A stretch of DNA of 64,000 bases from Rhizopus arrhizus (lineage: Eukaryota > Mucoromycota > Mucoromycetes > Mucorales > Rhizopodaceae). The notes under the pieces were generated by a model. That model ran no database searches. It was not told the DNA's origin and saw nothing but the letters and a program-made list of their open reading frames with translations. The translations under genes were made by a program, and so were the position numbers. The stretch spans positions 868,001 through 932,000 of the forward strand of contig JAKZZE010000006.1 in NCBI GenBank assembly GCA_024220505.1, given 5' to 3'. This document shows positions 22,679 through 32,574 of this stretch, in pieces. The stretch's first letter is position 1. Every line of letters starts with the position of its first letter.

Positions 22679-24006
22679 TTTTTTGCCGGTTGGCTTTGTT
22701 GTTGTTCATGTTGATATGTAAAGGGTTGATTATTGTAGTTGCTATTTGACTCCTTGCGGTTATACTCTGATCTATTGTTGTAATCACCGTTGTTTCTGCT
22801 TTGGTTGTGTCCACTACTATTGTAACTATTGCGATTGTTGAAGCTATTATATCCGTTGTTATACCCACTGTTATTATATCCGCCATTGCTATTGTATCCA
22901 TTATTATTATTATATCCATTACTGTTGTTATATCTTCCGTTGTTGTATCCATTACTATTGTTGTATCTATTACTGTTGTTGTATTCATTACTGTTGTTGT
23001 ATCCATTATTGTTGTTGTATCCATTATTACCATCATTGTTCCGATAATTATTCCTATTGTTGCGATTGTTGAATCTATTTTGACTACTGTGGTATCCTTG
23101 ACCAGAAAGCTCATTTCGTATGGCCTGTTGTATCATTCCAAAAAGGTCCTGCTGATTGTTGGGTTGCATAGGATTATTATGGTTATTACTAGTAGTATGA
23201 TAAGCATAGTACTTTGAATCATTAGGTTGTCCAATTATATCCATAGTACTTAATTGATTAGGTACGATGTATGGTTGTCTTGTTTTATGATGAGACCGGA
23301 CATCATTAATTGTGATAAATTGTGTTGGTCTTTCTTCAGTGTCTATCAATTCAATGTTGTGGTTGTTAATATTATGATGACCATGATAAGCATTATCGTC
23401 GTGATAAATTAAAGCATTGTTAATATTGCGAGGAATAAATGGATTATCAACCATTGCGATTTTTCGTGGTCTATTTGCATTCCACCATCCTTCAGCATGG
23501 TTAATCCAATCCTGGAATGTCTTTGAACTACATTGGATACAGAACTGTTTGATTTCCCGCAATAATCCAGCACGGAATCGACTTTGAACTACCTCTTCGC
23601 TAGTAATATTGGCCAGGTCGGCGGCTTCTCGTAGTCTAGCCAAGAAAATCTGAGGGTGTTCTTGATCACCTTGATACATCTCATTGAATTCTAATTCATA
23701 GCTTTGTATTAGTTCAGGGGTGATATAATGTTCTTTCAGCTTTTCAATAGCCATATCATATGTGAGTTCTGTATTTTCCTTGAGTATAACATTTTCGTAA
23801 TATATTTTTGCTGCACGTCGTAATTGGGACTTGAGAATAACAAGTTTGCGCGAATCATTATGTGTATTACTGATAGCGAGGAAAGATTCTAGTATCTCCA
23901 AGAAATGTCGAAAATCTTCTCCTTCATAACCATGGAATTCAATTAGTCTGGGACGATATCCTTGGTTGCTGACTGAGGCCAACGCGTTTTGTCCTGCTGT
24001 ATTCAT
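22675..24006 (-). CDS. Ty3 Gag with Asn/Tyr/Gly-repeat C-terminus
   Basis: 443 residues from ATG at 24006 to TGA at 22675. Residues about 20-190 form a retrotransposon Gag capsid-type region (FHGYEGEDFRHFLEILESFL, YDMAIEKLKEHYI, RFRAGLLREIKQFC, DWINHAEGWW). Residues about 310-425 are a low-complexity array of units such as NNSNGYNNGRY, GYNNNNGYNS and SNEYNNSNRY. No CCHC zinc knuckle is present, although most Ty3 Gags use one to bind RNA. The repeats may supply RNA binding or condensation, as in other Asn/Gly/Tyr-rich proteins; that is inference. It ends at a slippery site leading into Pol. Confidence 0.9.
   Translation of the reverse strand: MNTAGQNALASVSNQGYRPRLIEFHGYEGEDFRHFLEILESFLAISNTHNDSRKLVILKSQLRRAAKIYYENVILKENTELTYDMAIEKLKEHYITPELIQSYELEFNEMYQGDQEHPQIFLARLREAADLANITSEEVVQSRFRAGLLREIKQFCIQCSSKTFQDWINHAEGWWNANRPRKIAMVDNPFIPRNINNALIYHDDNAYHGHHNINNHNIELIDTEERPTQFITINDVRSHHKTRQPYIVPNQLSTMDIIGQPNDSKYYAYHTTSNNHNNPMQPNNQQDLFGMIQQAIRNELSGQGYHSSQNRFNNRNNRNNYRNNDGNNGYNNNNGYNNSNEYNNSNRYNNSNGYNNGRYNNSNGYNNNNGYNSNGGYNNSGYNNGYNSFNNRNSYNSSGHNQSRNNGDYNNRSEYNRKESNSNYNNQPFTYQHEQQQSQPAKN
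22678..22684 (-). promoter_or_regulatory. -1 programmed ribosomal frameshift heptamer A AAA AAC
   Basis: In gag frame the sequence reads GCA AAA AAC TGA, so a canonical X XXY YYZ heptamer directly abuts the gag stop. Slipping back one base leads to CTG AAT GGG and a frame open for about 660 codons into protease and RT. I checked every codon from there to the in-frame ATG at 22351. A downstream pseudoknot was not assessed. Confidence 0.8.
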
Positions 24007-24112
24007 TGTTGCTAATAAGTGTTCTGAGATTGTAGAATCGATTTTGAATAAATTTTTTTTTTTTGAAGTTTTCTGTAGTTTGTTGATTTATTTGCTGTTT
24101 TTAATTGATTTT

Positions 24113-24130
24113 CCCTCGTAGTGACCACCA
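24113..24130 (-). other. Primer-binding site of the Ty3 element
   Basis: In element orientation TGGTGGTCACTACG starts two bases after the 5' LTR ends (TCACA-TT-TGG). The leading TGG pairs with a tRNA CCA tail, as usual for LTR retrotransposons. The tRNA would need a 3' strand ending GTGACCACCA. I cannot name it. Confidence 0.65.
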
Positions 24131-24132
24131 AA

Positions 24133-24757
24133 TGTGAGATTGGAGTTTATAAGATTTTTATAGTGTTAAATAGGTTTGATTTAAGAGAGTCTTGATATAA
24201 GATCAAAGGTTTAGGTAGGATTTGATTCCAAAAAGGGTAATGATTTGAATATGAGTTGCTTGAGTAAAGTGACCACCAGATCTTATAAGTAGATCAAACT
24301 GTTTTGAGTAAAGTAAAAATAAAAAGGTAAAATAAAGGTAAAATAAAATAAAAAGGATTTACAATGAAGTGTATATACTTCAAGGGACTTCTTGTTCTTG
24401 ATGTTAAGTAAAATAAAAGAAAAACAAAAGAGATTTACTTTGTATGATATTTATTAAAATAATCAACAAGTAAAGTAAAATAAAAGTAAGTTCAAAAGTA
24501 AGTAAGTAAGTAAGTATTTTGATTGCTGTTAATATGTCGAGGTATTTATATGTTTTTGGAGTTTTCTGATTATCTGTTGTTTTTGGCTTTTAGTGTGAAA
24601 AGAATTTTGTATGAATCTACATAGCCATCTGAATCCAAACAACTGTCTGTATTCAAACACTGTCTGTATTCATACACTGTCTGTATTCATACACTGTCTG
24701 TATTCATTCAATTCTGGTGGTACAATTTTTTAATTTTTTCCCATTGTTTGTGTTACA
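24133..24757 (-). repeat. 5' LTR of the Ty3 element
   Basis: A 625-bp LTR, nearly identical to 16555-17179, with the same internal 17-bp repeats and the GACCACCAGATCT motif (24271). It is bounded by the primer-binding site on the left and the ATAT target repeat on the right. Confidence 0.95.
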
Positions 24758-24850
24758 ATATCAAAAGGTTAAAAAAAATATCAAAAGGTTAAAAAAATAT
24801 CAAAAGGTTAAAAAAATATCAAAAAGTAAAAAATATATCAAATGGTTAAA
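24758..24850. repeat. Short tandem repeat, unit about 18-20 bp, about five copies
   Basis: Units of ATATCAAAAGGTTAAAAAA repeat with small length changes in the A run and decay toward the right end. The Ty3 element inserted at the left edge of this array. Confidence 0.85.
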
Positions 24851-25117
24851 AATTTGTCAAATAGGAAAAATAATGACAATTTGTAAAGTGATTTACAAAA
24901 CGTCAAAAATTAAAGCTTGGAGGAAGTTTCGGAGTTCATGTCTTCATAATCATAGCTACAGTATTTGTTTGTATTTTCCTGGATTTGAATTAGTTGGAGA
25001 GAGAAAAGTCAAATGCTGCAAAAGTTTGCTGCATTGTGTTACAGTAAATTACAAGAACAAGCACGACAACTGTTTGTCTTCTTCCACCAAAAAGAAAGAG
25101 AAAAAGAAATTATCTTG

Positions 25118-25200
25118 TCCGGCCTACCAGATTCGAATTAGTGACCTAAAGATGACAGTGGAACTACAGTCTTCCGCTCTACCAACTGAGCTAAGGCCGG
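25118..25200 (-). tRNA. tRNA-Tyr (GTA) with a 10-nt intron
   Basis: On the minus strand the cloverleaf folds as follows. The acceptor stem is CCGGCCT/AGGCCGG with discriminator A. The D arm is GCTC-AGTTGGTA-GAGC. The anticodon arm is GAAGA-CTGTAG-(intron)-A-TCTTT with anticodon GTA at 25165-25167, and the T loop is TTCGAAT. The intron TTCCACTGTC (25154-25163) sits one base 3' of the anticodon, the standard place. The T stem ACTAA/CTGGT has an A-C mismatch at the normally invariant G53-C61 pair, so the B box is weak. It may be a decaying copy. Confidence 0.85.
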
Positions 25201-25928
25201 AACTTGATGATTCGTTCATGCCTAAAATTAGGATATGTTATAATAAAAATATTTGGCCAATAGAAAGCCGTAAATGTCTACCAGTATGCTATTTATTTTG
25301 AATGCCGATGTTTTGTGTGGCTTAGCAGGATTTTGGATTATATATTTGGTGCATGATTTTGTCCTGCTACTGTTTGAATTTAAGTGATTTACTGATTACT
25401 AACCTTCGTCTTTTATGTTTTGGTTAAATATAAATTAGTAATTTAACTTTGTTAACACAGTATATAAAGCAAGACTGTTTGTAAGATTATGATGGAAAAT
25501 GCTTATTCTTATAAATATGATAAAAATACTACATTGCTTTTCTTTTCTTGACATTAATGGTTGGAATGTAAGCACTATTTATGCTATAAAAGATGTTAGC
25601 TTTATACCTGATAGGATTCATATCTGTATAATTTGAATTTGAATAGCAACAAAAAAAATGCAAATAAAAATGCCGTAAAAAACAATCATGTTTTCTTTTA
25701 TTAAAGAGCATTATCATCTCTTTTAAATATGAACTTTGTTGTACCAAAGCCATTTATGATAGTTTTTTTATAAAATTGATGCTTCGTATTTTTCTTCATA
25801 AAACTTGGTCTCTTATTGCTTATTGGTTATGCATACATCCATGCAAATTTTGCTGAAACTCAAATTTTTTGAATGTAATAAGGAGATCATATTAGTCATC
25901 TTGTATGCATACAAATCCATTGTTAATG
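25201..25928. other. Non-coding region between tRNA-Tyr and the copper-fist gene
   Basis: About 730 bp of AT-rich DNA; no gene or repeat recognised. Confidence 0.5.
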
Positions 25929-26517
25929 TTATTGACCAGCCTTTTGACAAAGATATTTATCTAGATCATTTGTTAAAAAGCTAAATAGATCATTATCAAT
26001 TGAAAGCTGTTTGTTTGATGTATCTGATGTGTGTCTCTCAGTCTGGTTATATGAAGTGTTATTGGTGAAATCAACTAAAGGTGCAATTGTTGTCGAATCA
26101 CTATTTATAAACTCTTCTGTTTGAACATCTTGTAGATGTTGAGCTACACAATTACAAGTAAGGATAACCTCACAAAGACAGCCATTAATGGGATTAGGTG
26201 CTAGCAGAAAGAGAAATTAACAATAACAATGGCAAAAAGCAATTTTATTCTTTTACCACTTGAAATGGCGCAAGTACATTTGACATGGGCTTGATTTGTC
26301 TTTCTCAAATCTCGACAGTGTGTGCATTGGGAGATTTGTCTACCTCTTTTAAGTAGTGGAAATAATTCTCGATCTTTGTGATTACATTTTTTAACTCGGT
26401 GACCTCTAATACAAGAAGCACTTTATCATGTGCATGTAAATATAAGTATTACAAAATTATTTTGTTTTATTTTATATATTACCAGGCATATTTTTCTCCT
26501 TCAATGAAAAGAGCCAT
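25929..26517 (-). CDS. Copper-fist DNA-binding protein (Mac1/Ace1/Cuf1 family), small
   Basis: Three exons (26517-26483, 26420-26257, 26200-25929) join to 156 residues; none is long enough to stand out alone. Residues 1-66 match the copper-fist domain: GEKYACASCIRGHRVKKCNH, a basic GRQISQCTHCRDLRK, then HVKCTCAISS, with the zinc and copper Cys/His ligands in place. Splicing rebuilds the YACASC motif across intron 1. A Cys cluster CLCEVILTCNC follows at about residue 74. The rest is an acidic/Ser/Thr tail (DNDLFSFLTNDLDKYLCQ) that could activate transcription. Family members switch on copper or iron uptake or metallothionein genes according to nuclear copper. At 156 residues it is much shorter than the yeast proteins. 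Confidence 0.88.
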
Positions 26518-27449
26518 AAAGAATCAAAAGAGATGTAGAGCACTTAATATAAATCAAAACGGTGGCATGTCGGAGTTGAATTAGAACAATAAAAAGTTGT
26601 GTGAATATTAAAGTATTATGCAAATGTAAGTCAATAACCAGAAACACAATGCAAACTATTCTCTTAGGTTAAAGAAGACATAATTAAGGTTGTTATTACT
26701 ATCGCGTAGTAAAACAAATGCCTCGGTTTATTATGGTTTAAATTGTTTCATTTTATGACTGTTCTGGTAAAATATATTTGAACCAATATGAGTCGAAGTC
26801 AAATTAGCGTGAAAGAATAGTACTAATCAACTCGTCTAACTTTGCTAGTATATTGAAGTAGTCATCGTAAATAGATACAAATTTATTCTTTATTACTATA
26901 ATCAAGATTGATTAAAAATGTATTTTATAATATGTTTATAGATATTTTCATTACTATGTCTGGAGCTTTTATATTATTCATCAACACGGTAATATGATTA
27001 TTAGAATAATATCTCATGCTTCAGCTCTCATAAGCATATTTTCGAATAAAATTTCAAAAGCAGAAAGCAAAATGAATCTATTATAAAAATTATATTTACA
27101 GATAATATAATAAATAAGATTATTGATAGTTTCAGCTCACTCTTCCAAAAGCGTGTACAATTGTAAGGATCAGCCTTTAATTTTTTGTTTAAATGTGTTA
27201 AAAAATGACTTATAAAAATATAAAAAATATTACCATAGAGAATTGTAAGCAGATAGCTTCGATAGTTCGTTCTGAATTTGATTGACGACAATCTCGTCCA
27301 AGATAGGAATCTGTTTAAAGAATTATTGTCAGTGAGTTTTCTATATGTATCGGATAATTGTAGCCAAATAATCATATATTATAAACTTACCATGGTAATG
27401 TAAAATATAATAATTGGGTAGTCTAAGTATTAATAAATCTTGAAATGTT
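26518..27449. other. AT-rich non-coding region
   Basis: Upstream of the copper-fist gene. A minus-strand open stretch at 27028-27375 may be the far end of the LINE relic next to it, but I cannot confirm this. Nothing else seen. Confidence 0.4.
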
Positions 27450-28260
27450 GAACTGCAGTTAGGATCTTTAGAATTTGACAAGTATTTCTTGGAAGCTGCT
27501 TCCTGCAAGCCTTGTTTTTGAATCCAAGTAGAGAATATATGCTACTCTGTTTCTGGTAATTTGCACAGTTGACAATATTCGTCGTCTACATTTGCTGGAA
27601 TGGTTCTGTACAGATCGTATCGAATGAATAATTTTTTATAAAGAAGTCTGTACCATACGCTTCTAGGAATATGGTGCATAAAACTACTGATAAAGGCTTT
27701 CCATTTATTGTTACTTACATTTGTGATTTGTGAATTAGAGTTAAAGCTGAGTATTGTCTTTAGTTAACGATTCTTCATTGCTGTTACATTAATATCATCA
27801 TAGCTTATCTGTTCAGTGAATAGATCAAGATTGATACTTAATTCAATTGGACAGTCTTCATTGTCAAAATTAAGGTCGTTCGGTTCAGATGACAATAAAG
27901 ATGCAAAAAACTGCTTGAAGGTAAAATATCCATTAAAAACAGCATTTTGGGTTTTTTGGAGAATATTTAGAGAACCACAATGTTGCCTGTTTTTGAATTA
28001 TATACCATTGAAAAAGAAATGGTATACTTTTTGTACCTGAAGCAATTTACTAAATTTAAATTTCTCTTGTGGGTCTTCTTCGCATATATCCTTGAAGAGA
28101 ATGGGTAGACTAGTTTGTGGTGATATTGTCAGGTCACTTTCGGTAGGTGAATCTAAAGCACTAAACATGAGGGTTAGTGGATGGAGGCCTTTCATGTTAC
28201 CAAGATCTGGAATGCTCGAATATCATAGGGATGATATGTGAGGGAACATCAAACGAGGAT
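27450..28260 (-). pseudogene. Decayed LINE ORF2, C-terminal part
   Basis: The minus strand contains WYRLLYKKLFIRYDLYRTIP followed by CQLCKLPETE (about 27690-27545). This is the zinc-binding C-terminal segment of LINE reverse transcriptases, comparable with WYRLFHRKLYSQSLLSRFD of the LINE at 38.5 kb. Upstream (28195-28000) lie more fragments with stops and frame changes. Only a relic remains, and the limits are approximate. Confidence 0.6.
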
Positions 28261-28915
28261 TACAAAGTAAATACCAACGTCTTTTACAAGAAGTCCGGTA
28301 TTCATTGGCAACAGTTAACAATAATAAATTGATATATCGAAGTTAGAATTTTTTTTTTTGCTGGACCTCTACGTTCAATATCATTTAGAGTTATTAAAAT
28401 AGCGGCAACTACAAAAAACTAAGTGCTTTTTATTTACTTGCTTAGTTCTATTGTTAAAAAGATAAGTGCCAAAGTTAATTGGTTTAAAAAAGGTAAAATA
28501 CAGTGTATACAAAACAAAAAATCGTTGCCCGCAAAATAAAAACACCATAATCCGTACAACAAAAATGAAGTACGCAAACTTAGTAAAAAAACCAATAGAT
28601 ATAGCGCAAACCTAGAGTTCACACTAAATTTGAAAAATAGAGAAATATAATACTTCGTTTATGTTAAAGATACCATAAAGTTGAAAATACATATGAAAGG
28701 ATGATTGGAATAGATTCAAGATGCGAGTTGGAAATAATTAGCCTCTCTATATTGCTGCTAAAAATGCTGAACTGAGGGAAATTGTCAAGCATTTTCAACT
28801 CATAATATAATTTCGAGATAAGTATAAAAAAGGTATGTATTAAATAATATTTTGCTTTACAGTATAAGTTAAAGTACAAAAAGTAATGAATCATATATAT
28901 ACACAAGTTATTAAA
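28261..28915. other. Non-coding region
   Basis: AT-rich DNA downstream of the RING gene; no feature recognised. Confidence 0.4.
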
Positions 28916-30482
28916 TTAGTGATTAGCTTCGGTTGTTATTTTCTCTTTTTCTTCTGTTGAAGTAGAAGAGCTGCCTTCATTATAGTCTCGATTATTTGTA
29001 TGTGGAGAAATTGGCTTACTTATATGTTCACCACTAGAAGAATTATCATCAGGCAGTGAAATGATTACATTCATGCTGCTATTTCCAGCAGTCAAATGGC
29101 TTGTTGTATCACGTTGTTCAGTTGCTTGATTATTGTGTGGTTGTGTAACAACAGAGATGGATGAATCAACCATAGAAACTGTGTGTGCATTTTCATCGTT
29201 GGCGCCTTCTCTCTGTTGACGTGCTTCTAATGGTAAACAATCCCATTTACAAATTGGACATAGTGTTGATTTTTGTGTCAACCAAGGATCTACAAAGAGA
29301 ATAAGAAAAAATATACGCTTAAGGGGTTTAGCCGAATTACCTATACATAATACACAAAAGCCATGCGCACATGGCAATACACGAACATCATTTTTTCCCA
29401 ACAAAAAGTCATCTAAGCAAATGGCACAATTCACATTTTTTGTTAAACCTGGTTCGTATTGCTTTATAGGTAATGCATTGACAATATCTACTGGAAGAGG
29501 ATCTACTTGGCTTGCTCTTTGATGAAGATGAATATTATTGTTGCCAGTAAGATCATTTGGATAATCTTCTCGTAATCGGCGTATTCTCCACCATCTTAAG
29601 AAAATAATACCTAATATACGTATTAAAAGTCAAAATTTTTTACCTTTTGTTTTTTTTAATACCTATTAAAAAGATGGCAGCAAGTGCAATAATGTATGCC
29701 AAGTACCCCTTTATTGAACCAAGAAATCCATCTGAAGAATCATCCTGCAGAAGATAAGTGGTAATTGACCAAAGAGTTCGAATATTTGGATTAGAAGGGT
29801 TATATGTATCGTTGAGTTTGCTTTTCAGTGTATTTCCGTAAGCATATGGAATAAAATAAACACCAATGGGTGATTGAGTTAGATCATTATCTGTCATGTT
29901 TAATACGGATCGATTCGAAGGAAGTGGCGTAGAATAAGTCGGAAAACTGATAGTTGCTTGATATAAGGACGTCTTTACTGAAACATCCGGATCTAATTGA
30001 TTATCATAAATGAATGCAGCAGTAACATTCATTTGACCTGCTGTCGATATGCTGTTGATGACGGATATCTTCTCACTCCAATTACAAATTCCTCTTTTGA
30101 CTAAAGCAATTGTTTCCATAGTTTTCATTAATAATAAACTTGTTGAATTATAATTCAATCGTTGAACTATATCTACTGTTGTATTCTGACAGCTATATCC
30201 AAAATCTAATAAAACCCTCTATTAACAAATTACATTAGTTACTCCTTTTTTTGTTAAACAACATTTTACATTAATTTGGGTATATTCTTTTGAATTGAGT
30301 AAAACAGCTTGAAAGTCTTGACAACTTACAGTAGCTGCAGTTGAATATACAACACTGTACAAATCTGTTGATTTTGACGTATTTACAATGTATGATATTT
30401 CAGAAAATACTGGGTTTGGTAGGTCGGCTACTACAGTATTCAATAACATACAGCACAAACATAACAATATACACAACTTCAT
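28916..30482 (-). CDS. PA-TM-RING E3 ubiquitin ligase (RNF13-type membrane protein)
   Basis: Four exons (30482-30270, 30218-29663, 29610-29341, 29289-28916) join to 470 residues. Order: signal peptide (MKLCILLCLCCMLLNTVVA); lumenal protease-associated domain (LLDFGYSCQNTTVD, then IALVKRGICNWSEKI); one membrane helix (GYLAYIIALAAIFLIGII) near residue 250; a basic juxtamembrane stretch (FLRWWRIRRLRED); and a RING-H2 finger split by an intron (CAICLDDF, VLPCAHGFCVLC, then DPWLTQKSTLCPICKWDC). A Ser/Thr/Asn-rich tail follows. The family ubiquitinates targets in endosomal, vacuolar or Golgi membranes. Intron 1 is set at 30219-30269 because a nearer site would make an implausible 24-nt intron. Confidence 0.9.
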
Positions 30483-31589
30483 TTGCAGACCAAAAAAAAA
30501 AAGAAAAGAAAAGAAAATTTCAACCCCCGGTATCAAGAAACTCATTTACTTTGAAGTACATGTTTCAATATACACACAAACAAAAAAAGAATACTTTATA
30601 TATTACTACCTCCAATAGGATTAGTAAAGTTCATAAAAGCAAATATAATAATAAAATAATTCTACAGTATGAAAAAAGGGAAAAAAGAACTATCATGCAA
30701 GAAAAACGAAAAGTGCTACGCAGGACACAGCATATATATTTGGAAGAAGAAGAAAAAAAGAACGTCTTAATCTAAAATGAAACTACTGAAAGTTTTTAGG
30801 CAGTTTAAAGTCTTTGTTCAAAGGTTTTCTCTTAAATTATCTTTGAATTTGGCTCACTATTCTTTTATAGGATTTAAGAATATGAAATAGGCAGCATAAA
30901 TAAAGTTTTGTACTCCCACTTGTTCATTGCATCCACAACAAGCGCAGCGTAATGGATTATGCAATTGTCCATAATAATAAAAAATCCATTCTTGCTATAT
31001 CCATTGAAGAACTATTGAAAACTTCAATAAATTTAACTATATGGCACACTATAATCCCTTTTTTACTATTCCAATAATAAAAAAAAGAATGTTTTCAAAG
31101 AAAACCTTTTTATATATCTTTATTGAATCTTTTTAGATTATTACAAAGTAAAACGGTACAATCATTGGATATTGAGCTCACTGAATAACTTATATGCATC
31201 ATTCCGAAAAACATATAAGTTGGTTCTTTAGTCTGTTTATCGGTATTACGAACTGTCTTATTGGAAGTGTTCTCTAGCTTTTTTTTAACTATGACAAACT
31301 TTCATCCTTATTGTTCTTTTTCAATCTTAATTTTTGTCTATTCTATGTTTTCTGTCTTGTGTTGATAACCATGTGTTTGGCGGACAGCAGTAATTAATAT
31401 CCGTGAACTTATTTGAACTGGCATTTTTGGAGAGTTGCAAGTCTTGACGGTTTAGCATACAAACTAAATATGGGTTTTGCTCATTTGCTAATTTGAAAAT
31501 AATAAAAATAATTTTTCTGGATTCAACCAATATAGCAAAATTTTAATTACAAGTCAAAACTTTCAATTGCATCAATTCATTTGATTCTA
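30483..31589. other. Non-coding region
   Basis: About 1.1 kb upstream of the RING gene, running into the LINE. Contains an A/G-rich stretch near 30489-30520. No gene seen. Confidence 0.4.
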
Positions 31590-31632
31590 CCATGTCAAAA
31601 GGTTTTCTGGATTTGGTAAAGAGAAAGCACAC

Positions 31633-32574
31633 ATGGTTCTTTCCAATAAAATATCTAACCAGTCGGTCAACGCAGTCACGCAGCGACCACAGGCACCAGA
31701 GAAGCGAACATCACTTATGAATGCTACTTTCGAAAACAATATTCACAACAGTCAACAAAAAAAAGTTATTCATTCTAAAGTGTGGAGAGCAGGACATTCT
31801 CCAGGTAGTGTCCTCCTGGACATGACTGATAGATCTGAATCGCCCGTGCAGCTTATGGCCTTAATTGCAAAACAATTTCCATCACGAATCGCGGTTGCAG
31901 CTACCAAAGAAGGCAGCCGAAAGATCGCTGAAATCAATTTTGATCCCTTAGATCCAGCTATTGATCAAATTCTTAAAGACGGCATCACTTTTGAAAATGA
32001 TGCGGTTAGGCTTTTACCTTGTCGAGCCTTAGATCCAGCTGTCCCTTTAGTTCGACTTCGACTATCGAACCTTCCCTTTCTTAAAGAGGACATTCTTAAA
32101 GAACAATTAAAAATGGGTTTGGAACCTTATGGCTCCGTTCTTGATATGGGAATTCTACGAGAATCCCATACCGGCACCTATATGGGTACGGGCTATGCTA
32201 TATTGAGCGTCCCAAAAAATGATGACAGATTCTCTTCCCTTTCTCACCATCTTTCTTGGTACCATTCAGAAAATGAAGGCTTTTATGCTGTGTGGAGTGA
32301 CATGCCCACCTACTGTCGCTACTGTCATGCTGAAGGACATGCCGTCCCTGATTGTCCAAAGAAACGTTCATCCCGTGTTTGTTGGAACTGTCGTGCTAGT
32401 GGCTATATTGCTGCTGAATGCGCAAAAAGCAAGAATAAGCCATTTAAAAAGGCCAGGAAAACTCCTAATGCTCCACAAGACAGAGTAGCTCAAGATGAGG
32501 TCCAGTCGAGCCAAGCTTCTAATGGCATAGCTATGCCTAGCACCTCCCCCAACCTCTCACTTCGAATATTATGA
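31633..32574 (+). CDS. LINE ORF1 (nucleic-acid-binding, zinc-knuckle protein)
   Basis: 313 residues from ATG 31633. The middle (about residues 135-225) resembles an RNA-binding fold (RLRLSNLPFLKEDILKEQLK). Near residue 235 a CCHC knuckle CRYCHAEGHAVPDC is followed by a second, CWNCRASGYIAAEC, in which Tyr replaces the His. A basic segment (KSKNKPFKKARK) follows. ORF1 proteins of this kind coat LINE RNA and chaperone target-primed reverse transcription. The frame is intact, unlike ORF2. Its stop overlaps the next ATG as ATGA. Confidence 0.85.
   Translation: MVLSNKISNQSVNAVTQRPQAPEKRTSLMNATFENNIHNSQQKKVIHSKVWRAGHSPGSVLLDMTDRSESPVQLMALIAKQFPSRIAVAATKEGSRKIAEINFDPLDPAIDQILKDGITFENDAVRLLPCRALDPAVPLVRLRLSNLPFLKEDILKEQLKMGLEPYGSVLDMGILRESHTGTYMGTGYAILSVPKNDDRFSSLSHHLSWYHSENEGFYAVWSDMPTYCRYCHAEGHAVPDCPKKRSSRVCWNCRASGYIAAECAKSKNKPFKKARKTPNAPQDRVAQDEVQSSQASNGIAMPSTSPNLSLRIL

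Larger units (their letters stand above)
16555..24757 (-). mobile_element. Ty3/gypsy LTR retrotransposon, 8.2 kb, recently inserted
   Basis: The element reads right to left: 5' LTR 24133-24757, primer-binding site, Gag, frameshift site, protease-RT-RNase H, integrase, an extra ORF, 3' LTR 16555-17179. The LTRs are each 625 bp, start TGTAACAC and end TCTCACA in element orientation. Reading them side by side I saw one difference (G at 16571 versus A at the matching site), so insertion is recent. The flanks carry a short direct repeat, ATAT at 16551-16554 and 24758-24761. The order RT, RNase H, integrase is the Ty3/gypsy order. No chromodomain is seen after the integrase. Two one-base gaps in the RT region and a stop before integrase mean this copy may be inactive unless they are sequence errors. 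Confidence 0.95.

Noticed and set aside
22801..23090. CRISPR-like array because of short repeats
   Set aside because: Repeats are degenerate codon repeats without spacers of constant length, in a eukaryotic retrotransposon; no CRISPR array exists in the window.
22801..23217. Long plus-strand frames opposite the Gag repeat region, rich in Ile/Val/Ser or Leu/Tyr/Pro
   Set aside because: They are reverse-strand reflections of the Asn/Tyr/Gly codon repeats in Gag, with no start context or recognisable domain.
30222..30269. 24-nt intron ending at the same acceptor in the PA-TM-RING gene
   Set aside because: Too short for this genome; a 51-nt intron using GTAAAATG as donor, with an ACTAAT branch-like site, keeps phase and a better protease-associated domain.
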